A model generated the notes under the pieces. The model made no database searches. It had not been told where the DNA came from and worked only from the letters and a program-made list of their open reading frames with translations. Of a stretch of DNA of 64,000 bases, positions 46,467 to 55,446 are shown piece by piece. Where the stretch lies: NCBI RefSeq assembly GCF_000003815.2, contig NC_049991.1:9098729-9162728 (forward strand). The letters run 5' to 3'. Every line of letters begins with the position of its first letter. Within the stretch, counting starts at the first letter, position 1. The position numbers and the translations under genes were made by a program. Origin of the DNA: Branchiostoma floridae (Eukaryota > Chordata > Leptocardii > Amphioxiformes > Branchiostomatidae).

Positions 46467-47993
46467 TCAATTGAACTCTCGGACGATCGGGGGCAAGTGG
46501 CCCGTAATGTTTTTAACAGGCGCTTTCTTACTAGCCTTTCCGGCCGATTGCGGGTCACCTAGCCTTTTTAAATTTTTATTAACTTTTACCAATCTGTTAG
46601 GCACAGGTCTTGTAGCTGGTTGTGGTTGGGATTTGGGTTGGGTAAACTCCCTCACAAAATCTCCATATTGCGATAGAGGAACACCCTGCTGATTTCCCTC
46701 CTTGGGACCATACGTGAGATCCTCCTCCTTATTGTTGTCACCATGGTCCTGGGTACTAACATCTTGGTTCCCGACTGCTTCCAGTTGCGAGGTGGTGGCC
46801 GTTGATTGTGGCGTCGTTGACTGCTGCACTACTTGCGACTCTGGTAGACTATGGATCATCTCTGTTTCTTCATCAATAGCTTCAGGGACGTACGGGTCAG
46901 GCTTCACTTGAATTAATGCATCTAAAGGCTGCACCATATAATCGTGGTCCCGTAAATACCACATATGGGAGAAAATGCCCGGACCGATACTCAATGTATA
47001 ATAGCTGATTTTGTTCACACATGCACCATCGGAAGTGACAATCTCTTCGATTTCGTGGGGATTAACTGGAACTCGGCCAAGCTTGTAAAGAATAATGTCA
47101 CGCCACTGACACGGAAAGACATTATGACATGCTGTATTCCTACAGCACCTGCTTTTGATTTCCTGGACCACACCGTAATCAGTGGTAGAGGCCGGAGCAA
47201 AGACAAAGGCCAGGGTGTATGATTGGTCGTATACGGTAACATCTTTGGAAAGTCTTCGCCCCTGCATTATTGTACTGGGTCGGAGGCCAATATGCAACCT
47301 GGAGGCCGAGCCAGGCCCAGAGCCAGGCCCCAGAAGTAACTCGTTGTTTGGTCCTATGGCTACATAGAGGTTCATAGAATCATCAACCCCGCGAATCGAA
47401 TCTTGTAGATTTAGGGTTCGGGCGACTGGGATCAAGCAAGGCAAACTCATGGTACCTGTCACAGTACCATGGACCAGAACATCTGACTTAAAACGACACA
47501 TACCGGTCAGAGGAGTGATTGTCTCGTTATTGAGTAGCCCGTATGGGCGCATCCTAGCCATCACGGCATGTACCGCACTTTGCTTAGCGTGTAAGGTAGT
47601 GTAGTCGATGTATTCTCTCCGCACCTTCTCTGTCAAAGTGTCGGTCATGATGGCTTTAGCCACGGGGCCCATGTCTGCGAATTCGTAGGGAGGCACAAGG
47701 CGGTGTAACTGTTCCAAGATAGATATAAGAGTCGCCGTATCAACAACTCGTCCATCCATATTTAGCCCGCTGTCTCTCGTAGTCATTAGACTGTTTACAA
47801 AGTCTTCTGGGTAGCGGGGATTATATTCCCATAATAGATTACAGGTCCTCAAATCAGCATAAATGCCTGCGCCCTTGGTGTCGTGGGGTTTAGCTATATA
47901 CCGCTCACTCAGGATAACGTGCTGAATGATGGCATTCCTCGGCACATTGGTACCGGCGGGTACGCCAGCAACATTCCCCGTATACAAATTCAT
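46467..47993 (-). CDS. Hypothetical protein, possible capsid or tegument component
   Basis: 508 aa from the ATG at 47993; 48011 is GTG. Residues ~1-385 look folded and include a Cys group (CCRNTACHNVFPC). Residues ~400-470 are a Thr/Gln/Ser-rich linker. The C-terminus is basic (KASKKAPVKN). No signal peptide. I cannot match it to a triplex, portal or other capsid protein by motif, though the size and pairing with 45521 would allow it. Confidence 0.74.
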   Translation of the reverse strand: MNLYTGNVAGVPAGTNVPRNAIIQHVILSERYIAKPHDTKGAGIYADLRTCNLLWEYNPRYPEDFVNSLMTTRDSGLNMDGRVVDTATLISILEQLHRLVPPYEFADMGPVAKAIMTDTLTEKVRREYIDYTTLHAKQSAVHAVMARMRPYGLLNNETITPLTGMCRFKSDVLVHGTVTGTMSLPCLIPVARTLNLQDSIRGVDDSMNLYVAIGPNNELLLGPGSGPGSASRLHIGLRPSTIMQGRRLSKDVTVYDQSYTLAFVFAPASTTDYGVVQEIKSRCCRNTACHNVFPCQWRDIILYKLGRVPVNPHEIEEIVTSDGACVNKISYYTLSIGPGIFSHMWYLRDHDYMVQPLDALIQVKPDPYVPEAIDEETEMIHSLPESQVVQQSTTPQSTATTSQLEAVGNQDVSTQDHGDNNKEEDLTYGPKEGNQQGVPLSQYGDFVREFTQPKSQPQPATRPVPNRLVKVNKNLKRLGDPQSAGKASKKAPVKNITGHLPPIVREFN

Positions 47994-48085
47994 GGTCTGT
48001 TCAGTCTTCACGGTGTGGCAAAATATTCTATGCGAGCAAAGAGTTCCGATCCCTTGTTTTTAACCCTCTACTTTAATCTGCAAAA

Positions 48086-48973
48086 ATGTTCAGACTCACA
48101 ACTCTCACTCACCTTCTCGTATGTGGCGGATTGAGCATTTATGTGGTCTATTATTTAAACAGGATATTTACAAAAACAGTAGAGCCCATGGACATGCTAT
48201 GTCCGGGGATTAGTGGATGTCGTTTAGCGCCGAATGCAGGCTTTACCTCGACCATCACCCATTGTCAAGCTAGCACGCATGTCAACTGTTCGGGCTCCCC
48301 CAGATGCTGTGAGGAATGCCAAAAGCTAGCCGACAGATCAGCAAAAGATGGCCTCACTGTCGTAAACCTAACTGATTTCAAACCTCTTTTCGATACTGTG
48401 CAGGTGTCGGGAATAGGGGCTGCTTCTTGTTTGAGCACGTACTTATTTTTGTTGCTTTTGTCGGCAAAACGTACGTTACTTTACACCAAGAGTATGCATT
48501 TTCATACAGCCCGCATTTTGATGGGCGTTTTATTGTTGATAACGGTGATTGGTCTAGTGAGTCTTACCACATTCGTTTGGGCTTTGGTACCCCTTTACCT
48601 CACTTTTTTTCGCGACTGCGAATCGCGGTTCATCCTTCAAATATCTTGGGGCATTGTCTACACCATTATGACGTTGGATTTTGTTGGGACAATTATGCCC
48701 ACCACCAACGCTAAGATGGCTTTCATTAGGAGCAAGAGGAGAGCGGGAAAAATGCGGGGAGTTTTTGTTCGCGATGACTGCTCCTTTGACGATGGTACGA
48801 TTTCCATGATCAACAAACCCCAAACCCGACTGGTCTGCGGAAAATACATATTCGCTAACCTAGTGAATATCATTGGAGGTGTTTTCTGCATTTGGTGGCC
48901 ATTTGTCATCACGTACATGGTCGGGGTAGGGAATGGAGCCTGGTCCGTACTAATACGCCAACTGAGCAAATAA
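48086..48973 (+). CDS. Multi-pass membrane protein
   Basis: 295 aa, ATG at 48086. Hydrophobic segments at ~6-24, 108-127, 143-175 (one or two passes), 184-204 and 255-281. A Cys-rich loop with eight cysteines (38-78) and glycosylation sites follows the first segment and probably faces the lumen or virion exterior. A basic loop (~214-230) separates the last two segments. The plan is compatible with a herpesvirus multi-spanning envelope protein such as gM, but there is no sequence signature to say so. Confidence 0.75.
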   Translation: MFRLTTLTHLLVCGGLSIYVVYYLNRIFTKTVEPMDMLCPGISGCRLAPNAGFTSTITHCQASTHVNCSGSPRCCEECQKLADRSAKDGLTVVNLTDFKPLFDTVQVSGIGAASCLSTYLFLLLLSAKRTLLYTKSMHFHTARILMGVLLLITVIGLVSLTTFVWALVPLYLTFFRDCESRFILQISWGIVYTIMTLDFVGTIMPTTNAKMAFIRSKRRAGKMRGVFVRDDCSFDDGTISMINKPQTRLVCGKYIFANLVNIIGGVFCIWWPFVITYMVGVGNGAWSVLIRQLSK

Positions 48974-49099
48974 CATCCGACCGACCTATCAACAGACTGA
49001 CCACCCTAAAGCTTTGATCACTTTGTAAAAACAATACATTTTCTAAGACTAGAGTCAATGTTTCCTTAGGGGCCACTGCATGTTATAGCGGGCCAACAA

Positions 49100-49345
49100 A
49101 ATCCACTTATTTCCATTTATTTTATTATGATTATGCTTTCGAGTTATATTATGTTTACATTGTATAATTGATTTCTTTTACTTTTAATTTTTGTTTGTTC
49201 TTGCTATATTACCATTTATTTTATTTGATATCGTACCGTTTGCTATTATGTTGTTCTGTATGTTCGGGGTCGTCCTCCAGGGAACTTTGAAAAACGCCAA
49301 AATGGCAAGATGTAACCCTGGTAAAATAAAGATAAACAAACAAAC
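49100..49345 (+). mobile_element. Possible LINE 3' end fragment
   Basis: T-rich sequence followed by GTCCTCCAGGGAACTTTG, then AACCCTGGTAAAATAAAG and a short (AAAC)n tail. This looks like the 3' untranslated region and microsatellite tail of an animal non-LTR retrotransposon. No reverse transcriptase remains and the left boundary is unclear. Confidence 0.4.
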
Positions 49346-49408
49346 ACATTTTTCGCGCGGCTGGGTACCACCAAAGCCTACAGCGAGGGGGTCCTCCAAG
49401 ACGTTCTA

Positions 49409-49432
49409 ACTAGCATATTTAAATATGCTAGT
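49409..49432. repeat. Perfect 24-bp palindrome
   Basis: Two exact 12-base arms, ACTAGCATATTT and its reverse complement, with no spacer and a very AT-rich centre. It lies about 55 bases upstream of a TATATA box. It could be a protein-binding site or a small origin element. Confidence 0.7.
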
Positions 49433-49486
49433 ATTTAAACTTTTTCGGTGATGTGGGACGATGTACTATGTCATGAGGGCGTGACA

Positions 49487-49492
49487 TATATA
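49487..49492 (+). promoter_or_regulatory. TATA box of the RS-rich protein gene
   Basis: TATATA about 137 bases upstream of the ATG at 49629, in a GC-richer context. Confidence 0.5.
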
Positions 49493-49628
49493 GTCGAGGA
49501 GGAGTGGCTTATTATGTAGGAGAGGAGTAACGTTATTGGATAAAGGAATTGCTACCGTCATCTCATTAATGTACCCTTTTGATAAATACTGATTTCACTA
49601 CAGACACTTCATCGGTGCACCTTGAACT

Positions 49629-51341
49629 ATGGAGGTTACCAGTGCAAGCCCAGAAGGCGCTGATGTTGGCCAAATTGTGCCAAACACCCCTGATGGCTAC
49701 ACTCAGCCGATTGTTTCCACGATAGACATCGGTATTGGCACCGAAGATTATTTGGCGTTCGAAATGGACACAACGGACGAGGCCTATCACGATCTTTTGG
49801 AAGAGGGGGAGTCGAAGGAAGACACGCAAGCAACCACTGGGATAACTACCAGTATGCCTATCAGAGAAGATAAGCCTGCAGAAATTTACCATGCCTACCT
49901 CCAAATATCGATGCTGTTAAAGGACGAGACGTGGCGCCGCCAGTTCGGTCACTACGCGAAACTCACACCGGATTTCGCTGATGGACCTATGCCTCCCTCC
50001 ATCGTTTTGCGTACGCAAAACGGCAAAGGTAATACTTTTGACATTGACTTGTATCCAGGGCATTCTTCCTGGTCACCCCCCAACTTCGCAGTGTTTGGTT
50101 ACAAAAAGTATCCGATCGATGTAATTCTTTCTGTCTATGAACATCTCCTTGTCCACGACCCAGAGACTCTGCGTAGACTACCAGCGCTAAGCGGGCAGCG
50201 ACTAGGAGTCTGCAATCTGAAGACCAATGTTGGACATTTGCTGATTGTTCTCTTCAGGCTGTTAGTAACGGATGAGATGGTGCGCACTTACAAATTTACA
50301 GAGCGAGACCTACTGGATATGCGAGTCAATCACCGTCATAAGACCTATGGAGAAAAGCCCAATCTTGCCTTTTCTATCGGGTCTCCGGACGACCGAACCC
50401 CCCAAAATCTGTGCCGACTGGCTGACCGCGCATACGACGGGTATCTTGCCAACCTTGTAGGCCAAAAGTGCTGCAAAGATCTCCCCACTGTGACAGAACT
50501 TCGAGAGCTGATAGATACTGCTCCTGACCCCTACCCTCCGCCCCCCTATAACTTTGATGTTGGGGAGACCAGCAATGCAGTCTCTGTCACACAGACGAGT
50601 GACGAGGAACGCAATAGTCGCAGTGAACGCCGATCAAGACGCCATATAGACCACAGATGTCGTCAGAGCGGTTCGGACAAATCAAGACGACGGTACTCAA
50701 GCAAAGTCAGACGAAGAACAGAGGATCGGGCATTCGTTAGGTCCAGATCTCCAAACATCTCAGGACGCTGCGAGAAAGACTTTCACCAAATGTGCCACCG
50801 AAGTCACACACCCTCGTATCGTCGTGGATGTTATAGCTGGTTTAACACAGAAAGAGAAATACCACCGTATCGTGGCATTCAACGACATTACCGAGAGCCA
50901 ATTGAAGATGTACCTACATTCCGACCAAACTTCAGCTGGACCCGCCGTCATTCACAGCATTCCTATTTAGAGACACCGCCAAACAAACTCGAGCCCACGG
51001 GAAGTCTTCCCATCAGATCCAGAAGAGAAACACAGCAACATCACGAGCAACACAGTCGCACTGAGAGCCGCAGTGGACGTAGGTCAGACCGCCATACGAG
51101 CCGCAGGCGTTTTAGGACCAGGTCTCCGGACAACTCAAGACGCTGTGAGAAAAGCTATCCGGCATATCCTCAAATGTCGCAGCATTATCGCCCTTCCCTG
51201 TACGACAGTTATAGCCGGTTTTCCACAGAGAGAGGGAGAACACCTAGGGACGTTCAAGGACATCGTGTGTCACCTGAACATGGAACGGCACTCAGAACGG
51301 GTGTGAACTGTTCCGTGGATCCGGCATACTATTACTATTAA
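49629..51341 (+). CDS. Arg/Ser-rich (SR-like) protein
   Basis: 570 aa. Residues ~1-70 are acidic, ~75-310 form an unrecognised folded region, and the C-terminal ~250 residues are dense in RS, SR and RR pairs like splicing SR proteins. Within it a module of about 50 residues occurs twice: RSRSPNISGRCEKD.. and RTRSPDNSRRCEKS.., each followed by QM, PSY and TER landmarks. It ends with YYYY. SR tails are phosphorylated and bind RNA; herpesviruses have RNA-export and RNA-binding regulators with arginine-rich tails. A nuclear RNA-binding role is inferred. No RRM motif is seen. Confidence 0.8.
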   Translation: MEVTSASPEGADVGQIVPNTPDGYTQPIVSTIDIGIGTEDYLAFEMDTTDEAYHDLLEEGESKEDTQATTGITTSMPIREDKPAEIYHAYLQISMLLKDETWRRQFGHYAKLTPDFADGPMPPSIVLRTQNGKGNTFDIDLYPGHSSWSPPNFAVFGYKKYPIDVILSVYEHLLVHDPETLRRLPALSGQRLGVCNLKTNVGHLLIVLFRLLVTDEMVRTYKFTERDLLDMRVNHRHKTYGEKPNLAFSIGSPDDRTPQNLCRLADRAYDGYLANLVGQKCCKDLPTVTELRELIDTAPDPYPPPPYNFDVGETSNAVSVTQTSDEERNSRSERRSRRHIDHRCRQSGSDKSRRRYSSKVRRRTEDRAFVRSRSPNISGRCEKDFHQMCHRSHTPSYRRGCYSWFNTEREIPPYRGIQRHYREPIEDVPTFRPNFSWTRRHSQHSYLETPPNKLEPTGSLPIRSRRETQQHHEQHSRTESRSGRRSDRHTSRRRFRTRSPDNSRRCEKSYPAYPQMSQHYRPSLYDSYSRFSTERGRTPRDVQGHRVSPEHGTALRTGVNCSVDPAYYYY

Positions 51342-51408
51342 GCTCACCCAACAGTACCATCTTGTCGATCCACTCACCAAGGGATTGTAGAACCAGCCGT
51401 TCAACACC

Positions 51409-52308
51409 ATGAGTATTCGCGCCTTATTGCTCGAGTTATCCGAAATCATCGCCGTCAAGAATTGTCCCATGTATGATTTGCAGGAACCAGACCGCAATTT
51501 TACCGTAAAAGACCATTACAGAACATTTATCCGCTATCTTATTCAGCGTGTTGGACGACTAGAGTGTGGTGGTGACAGCAGTGGCAACAACGATAAACAC
51601 CTTCCTGATCATGGTGACGTCCCGCTGCTTCAGCCGTGGATATGTGTGATAACCATTGGACTCGTTACAATTATCGTGACATTCTCCCTCCGAAACGTAT
51701 CGTGGCGTACTTTTAATGGTCACCTTTTGGTGTTTGTATTTGTGAGTAGTGTCGTTATCAATTACGTTCACGATTACAAGACAGTCATGGTACGTAATTT
51801 TACTATCTTGCGTAGGGGGCTCTCTCCCAAATGTGTTAATTCGACTTCAAATTGGAGCGATATGTTCCGTATTATAGCCCGGTCAATATTCTTAATCATT
51901 CCTGAGAACAAAGAGTGTATGGAATTTAGTAGAGCTGTGCTAATTAATCCTCTATGGGAAGTGCCACCAACGCATGCCTTAGCAACCACAATAGTGAAAT
52001 TAGGATTGGTACCCCTAAAAATTGGAGCAAAATATGTAAATGAGATTTTCTTGATACTATTTCATAACGTGCCGGTAATTTTTGTACCGGTTTTAACCTT
52101 TGCTGTGCTTTACATATTGACCCTAGGAATCTTGGTTAGATGTAACTACTCTGTCAAAATTCCATGGCTTTTAGAAATAGGGCCTCTTAAGGAGGCACCC
52201 CAAAAGCAACGATATTTTAACTTACTTTATTCTAAACCTATAAGCAAAATGAGATTAGCGAGAAGGCATATTAATGCAGGCATGTATGGTAGAAAAAAAC
52301 AGCGATGA
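51409..52308 (+). CDS. CLCC1: CLCC1-like ER/nuclear membrane protein
   Basis: 299 aa. The region ~140-240 carries the CLCC1 signature: a Cys (141), a second Cys (170), then INPLWEVPPTHALATT (179-194), a VPLK..AKYVNE stretch and a hydrophobic helix rich in V/P/F/L (~213-243). Two further membrane segments lie at ~77-94 and ~104-120. Animal CLCC1 is a larger ER anion-channel-like protein. It has been linked to herpesvirus nuclear egress, and CLCC1 homologues have been reported in mollusc and fish herpesviruses. The viral form lacks the long host C-terminus and ends in a basic tail. I infer it acts in membrane remodelling or fusion at the nuclear envelope. AATAAA at 52373-52378. Confidence 0.88.
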   Translation: MSIRALLLELSEIIAVKNCPMYDLQEPDRNFTVKDHYRTFIRYLIQRVGRLECGGDSSGNNDKHLPDHGDVPLLQPWICVITIGLVTIIVTFSLRNVSWRTFNGHLLVFVFVSSVVINYVHDYKTVMVRNFTILRRGLSPKCVNSTSNWSDMFRIIARSIFLIIPENKECMEFSRAVLINPLWEVPPTHALATTIVKLGLVPLKIGAKYVNEIFLILFHNVPVIFVPVLTFAVLYILTLGILVRCNYSVKIPWLLEIGPLKEAPQKQRYFNLLYSKPISKMRLARRHINAGMYGRKKQR

Positions 52309-52503
52309 AAATGACATATCCATCGTCAATAAGTAGCTTGAGTGATGTGTAGGCAATATCTATATAACGTATAATAAAAAGTGAGTTATGGCAATGTTAA
52401 CCTTACATATGTATCCTTATTGCTTTAGATTACTTAAATTATAGGTAATAACATGTGAGTCAATGAAGGCTGCTACTATGATGTATCTTCAATTCAATAA
52501 ACC

Positions 52504-52550
52504 ATTTATTCATTCATTCATTCTTTTCACCCAGTCATTTATTCATTCTT
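52504..52550. repeat. ATTC-type microsatellite
   Basis: Repeated CATTTATTCATTC units with small interruptions. Confidence 0.7.
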
Positions 52551-52628
52551 TTTAAGGATAGATATTCAGTGTTAACGTTAAATGGTTAAGGTTAAAACGG
52601 TGCTCGAAAAAGTACTGCAAGAGCAACG

Positions 52629-53181
52629 TTTAAAGGGGCATTCCACTCCAGACGAGACTGTTATTTTCCGATGGACATTAATTCTATGACGTGACCAATG
52701 TAAGCTACGCAACATTATACGATAGAGTATTCATCAGCCTAACGCTCATCAAAAGCATTCAGTCTTCTACAAAACTCCCCTAATACCCTCTAATTAGATT
52801 AATCAATCTCAGCCTATGGCTGAATACAATGTGCCTGACAACGGCTGACTTAAGTTAGCTTACAAAGTTAATTTCAGGGGCGCTAAGAAAAACACGTCTT
52901 GTTATGTGTTCTTTGATATCTTGTAAACAACTGATCTTCTTGTTGTGCTAAGCGCCCCTCATTTATGCCGAAAATATTCAAGATAAAGGAAGTGTCTACA
53001 CGTATAGGGAATACATCGGTAGGGTCTGCATGGGATTAGTGAGTGTCATATTGTTTTACAAACACACGTTGCGTAATTCACCACAAGTGAAATTCCACAA
53101 AAGGTCGGCTAATCATGTATTCATTGGTATATTATTTATTGGAAAATAACACCCCCTTCTGCAGTGGAATGCCCCTTTAAA
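52629..53181. mobile_element. Non-autonomous DNA transposon (TTAA-flanked MITE)
   Basis: 553 bases bounded by inverted repeats that begin TTTAAAGGGGCATTCCACT. The first 19 bases match exactly and similarity continues to about 46 bases (TGTTATTTTCC shared). TTAA lies at both edges, as for piggyBac-type insertion. The interior has no coding frame and includes a second, inner inverted pair around AGGGGCGCT. Family assignment is tentative. Confidence 0.75.
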
Positions 53182-53419
53182 CTGAAGTCTACTCGTTACT
53201 GCATTGTCTTTCGCCAAGGACGTGTGTACGCACGAACGGTATGAAAGAAATACCTATAGGATCTCGACCGAGTTAGCAACGTTTATTTGCGGGAAACTGG
53301 TTGTTACACCATCGTCGATGGGACAGATGGCTTGAACGTCGGCGGCACAACGCGTACCCGTCGCTTGCACAAAGTCTCTGTTGGGTTCTCACTGCACACG
53401 TTTGCATCATCGTGACGTA

Positions 53420-53924
53420 CGAGGGGTGATTAATAAGTCCTCTGCCTCACTCAAAAATAATAAGCACAACTCAGATTTCGAAGCACAATTTCACAGTATG
53501 AAGTCTTTATCAATATCCTCCAAATTTCAAATCATTGCAGTTATTACTTTCCAGGCATTCATTATTTTTTAAAATCAGAATGTAAGTGGCGTGAAAAACA
53601 AGGGTGAATTGTGATCAGGCATGTGTGGGTCGAGTTCCTCATTCCGTAAATTCTTTGCCATTAACAAAAGACATTGTAAAATGTTTAATAATGATTCTCT
53701 TCCTATATAATGCAGAAAGAAGTGGGTCTCTAACGTCCAGCAGCGCAAGTTGACCCGCACACCTCACCCTGATGTCACACTCAATTGTCCACGTTTTTGT
53801 CCTTCTCCCTTGCCTAACGTTACCGGGTATCGCCTGCAAAGTAATGATCACACTAATTTTGGTACAAATCTGAGTTGTGCTTATCATTTCTGGGTGAGGC
53901 CAAGGACTTATTGATCACCCCTCG
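53420..53924. mobile_element. mariner-type MITE
   Basis: 505 bases with ~60-base terminal inverted repeats starting CGAGGGGTGATTAATAAGTC and ending in CAGATTT, about 85-90% identical by eye. TA dinucleotides flank both ends (53418-53419 and 53925-53926), the target duplication of the Tc1/mariner superfamily. No transposase frame remains. This kind of element normally lives in animal chromosomes. Confidence 0.88.
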
Positions 53925-54123
53925 TAAAATCTGCACAGACACATCAATCTTGCGACTGTACACGCCCGAATATGTAGCATGTTAAAACACGGTAGGCTGG
54001 TTGGACAACGCTCGGTTCAAGGCTTTTTTTTACATTTGAATGAAATGATGAGCTTCACGCTAATTGATTTAGCGCACCTTTGGATCTCTGTCGCCACACT
54101 GACGACCAAGAACCCTACGAGCC

Positions 54124-54834
54124 ATGGATGACTCACTGATTTATCCACAAGATCTCCAATATTGGCGGACACTGCCCGCGTACACCGGGCTCTCTAAACC
54201 TCTACAGGCGGACGCAGCGACGCAGACATCACCCGGTCACGACGGAGCCCGGACGCCGCCAACTGCAGATGTACCAGACACTTGGCCCGCGACCAACCCA
54301 GCACCGACCGTCAAACGACCCCGGACATCAGAGGTTATCGGCGGAGTTGAAGCCAGGTTCCGTATTGGCGAAGACGTATTTGTTACTGTCGGCTGTTTCA
54401 AGGGGATGCCGCTAGTGAATGTGCGGAGGTTCTATCGACCTTGTCCCGGGAAAGACGTGTGGAAGCCCGAGCCAACACAAGGGCTGTCTCTATTCCCAGA
54501 GCAATGGCTGGCTCTCAAACGCAACATGAGCAGCGTGTCGTCAGTTCTCCCGACCAAGCACATATCCTATAGATACAACGGGAGCACGTTCCCTCCCATC
54601 CAATTCGACCTGGGAAACCAACTATATGCTATCGTAGAGTTGTTCAGAGGGGAAGCGGTCGTGAATCTACGAGAGTTTTTCAGTTCAGATGCGGATTACG
54701 ACAAACTCCTCCCGAGCAAGACAGGACTCATCTTATCAGCGTTGCAGTGGGATGCTCTGGAGGAACAGGCAGAGAAGATCGATGCCGTTCTGAAAACCGT
54801 CCTTGATAGAAATTGTTATCCAGCTAACTCCTGA
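54124..54834 (+). CDS. Double PC4-domain protein, second paralogue
   Basis: 236 aa. An N-terminal Pro/Thr-rich, probably flexible region (~1-75) precedes two PC4 folds. Repeat 1 begins FRIGEDVFVTVGCFKGMPLV and ends with LFPEQWLALKRNM. Repeat 2 reads FDLGNQLYAIVELFRGEAVV and ends with LSALQWDALEEQ. Repeat 1 shares FYRP and EQW-ALKRNMS with the 8059-8628 protein, so the two are paralogues. Expected to bind single-stranded DNA in the nucleus during transcription or replication. It follows the two transposons directly; AATAAA at 54863-54868. Confidence 0.87.
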   Translation: MDDSLIYPQDLQYWRTLPAYTGLSKPLQADAATQTSPGHDGARTPPTADVPDTWPATNPAPTVKRPRTSEVIGGVEARFRIGEDVFVTVGCFKGMPLVNVRRFYRPCPGKDVWKPEPTQGLSLFPEQWLALKRNMSSVSSVLPTKHISYRYNGSTFPPIQFDLGNQLYAIVELFRGEAVVNLREFFSSDADYDKLLPSKTGLILSALQWDALEEQAEKIDAVLKTVLDRNCYPANS

Positions 54835-55042
54835 CAAAACTCGTGCCAGTGATTTGAAATGAAATAAACTTTCCGTGGTACAAACATGGGCAAAAATTTC
54901 ATTGAAGTGTGTTCATGCAAGTCATTTTTTGTTGCTATAGTAGGTTCGTTCAATAAGCGTGTAAAAGAGAGAGAGGCGGTTAAAGATTTAGTGTTCTAAC
55001 TAAACAGTCATTCTCAGAGTTGGAGAGGCACAAATAACACGT

Positions 55043-55279
55043 ATGGGTTGTCTTCCCGACATCGCGTTCTTGGGCGAGCTCTTTTGTGAGATAGTAGACC
55101 GCGTTCATTGCGCGTGCATGTGTATGGGAGGTCGAATATTTATGTTTTTTCGTCGTTTGGGATGGTTTCCCAGAATCCCGGGAGAAGGAGAAGAAAGAAG
55201 GCTGGAGGGGGAAGCAAGCACTACCCCACCAATACTGCCGAGAATGGTGCGACGTCCTCCAGGCTTCACTACTTTATAG
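55043..55279 (+). CDS. Small Cys-rich hypothetical protein
   Basis: 78-aa ATG frame with no match. It begins MGCL, so N-myristoylation at Gly2 next to a palmitoylatable Cys is possible, and more cysteines follow (CACMCM). Residue 6 is Asp, which is unfavourable for myristoylation. An AATAAA at 55326-55331 lies 47 bases past the stop. A small membrane-anchored tegument protein is one idea; chance is another. It overlaps the frame 55162-55338. Confidence 0.35.
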   Translation: MGCLPDIAFLGELFCEIVDRVHCACMCMGGRIFMFFRRLGWFPRIPGEGEERRLEGEASTTPPILPRMVRRPPGFTTL

Positions 55280-55338
55280 CCGGGACGAGCGTCATACTTG
55301 TACTGTTCTTGACGGTGGCGTTAAAAATAAATTTATAG
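55162..55338 (+). CDS. Small tail-anchored hypothetical protein
   Basis: 58-aa ATG frame overlapping the 55043-55279 frame in another register. A basic N-terminus (GRRRRKK) is followed by a C-terminal hydrophobic stretch (YFIAGTSVILVLFLTVAL), a convincing tail anchor. The AATAAA at 55326 lies just before its stop, which argues that the mRNA may extend slightly past it. Only one of the two overlapping frames is likely to be real. Confidence 0.35.
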   Translation: MVSQNPGRRRRKKAGGGSKHYPTNTAENGATSSRLHYFIAGTSVILVLFLTVALKINL

Positions 55339-55446
55339 AGGACAGGGCGTGACTTACAGTGTTTTGCTGAAACGGTCCATTTGATTTATTTAAAGGCGTG
55401 GCTATTCACGTAGTCAAGTCTACATATATGCTTTCATAGATCATTA

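Larger units (their letters stand above)
48974..49628. other. Intergenic region with retrotransposon-like tail, palindrome and TATA
   Basis: 655 non-coding bases. They hold a LINE-like 3' end (about 49100-49345), a 24-bp palindrome (49409-49432) and a TATATA box (49487-49492) before the RS-rich protein gene. Confidence 0.6.
52309..54123. other. 1.8-kb intergenic region holding two transposons
   Basis: No viral gene. It contains AATAAA signals for the CLCC1-like gene (52373-52378, 52496-52501), an ATTC/ATTT microsatellite (~52504-52550), and two non-autonomous DNA transposons listed separately. Confidence 0.8.
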
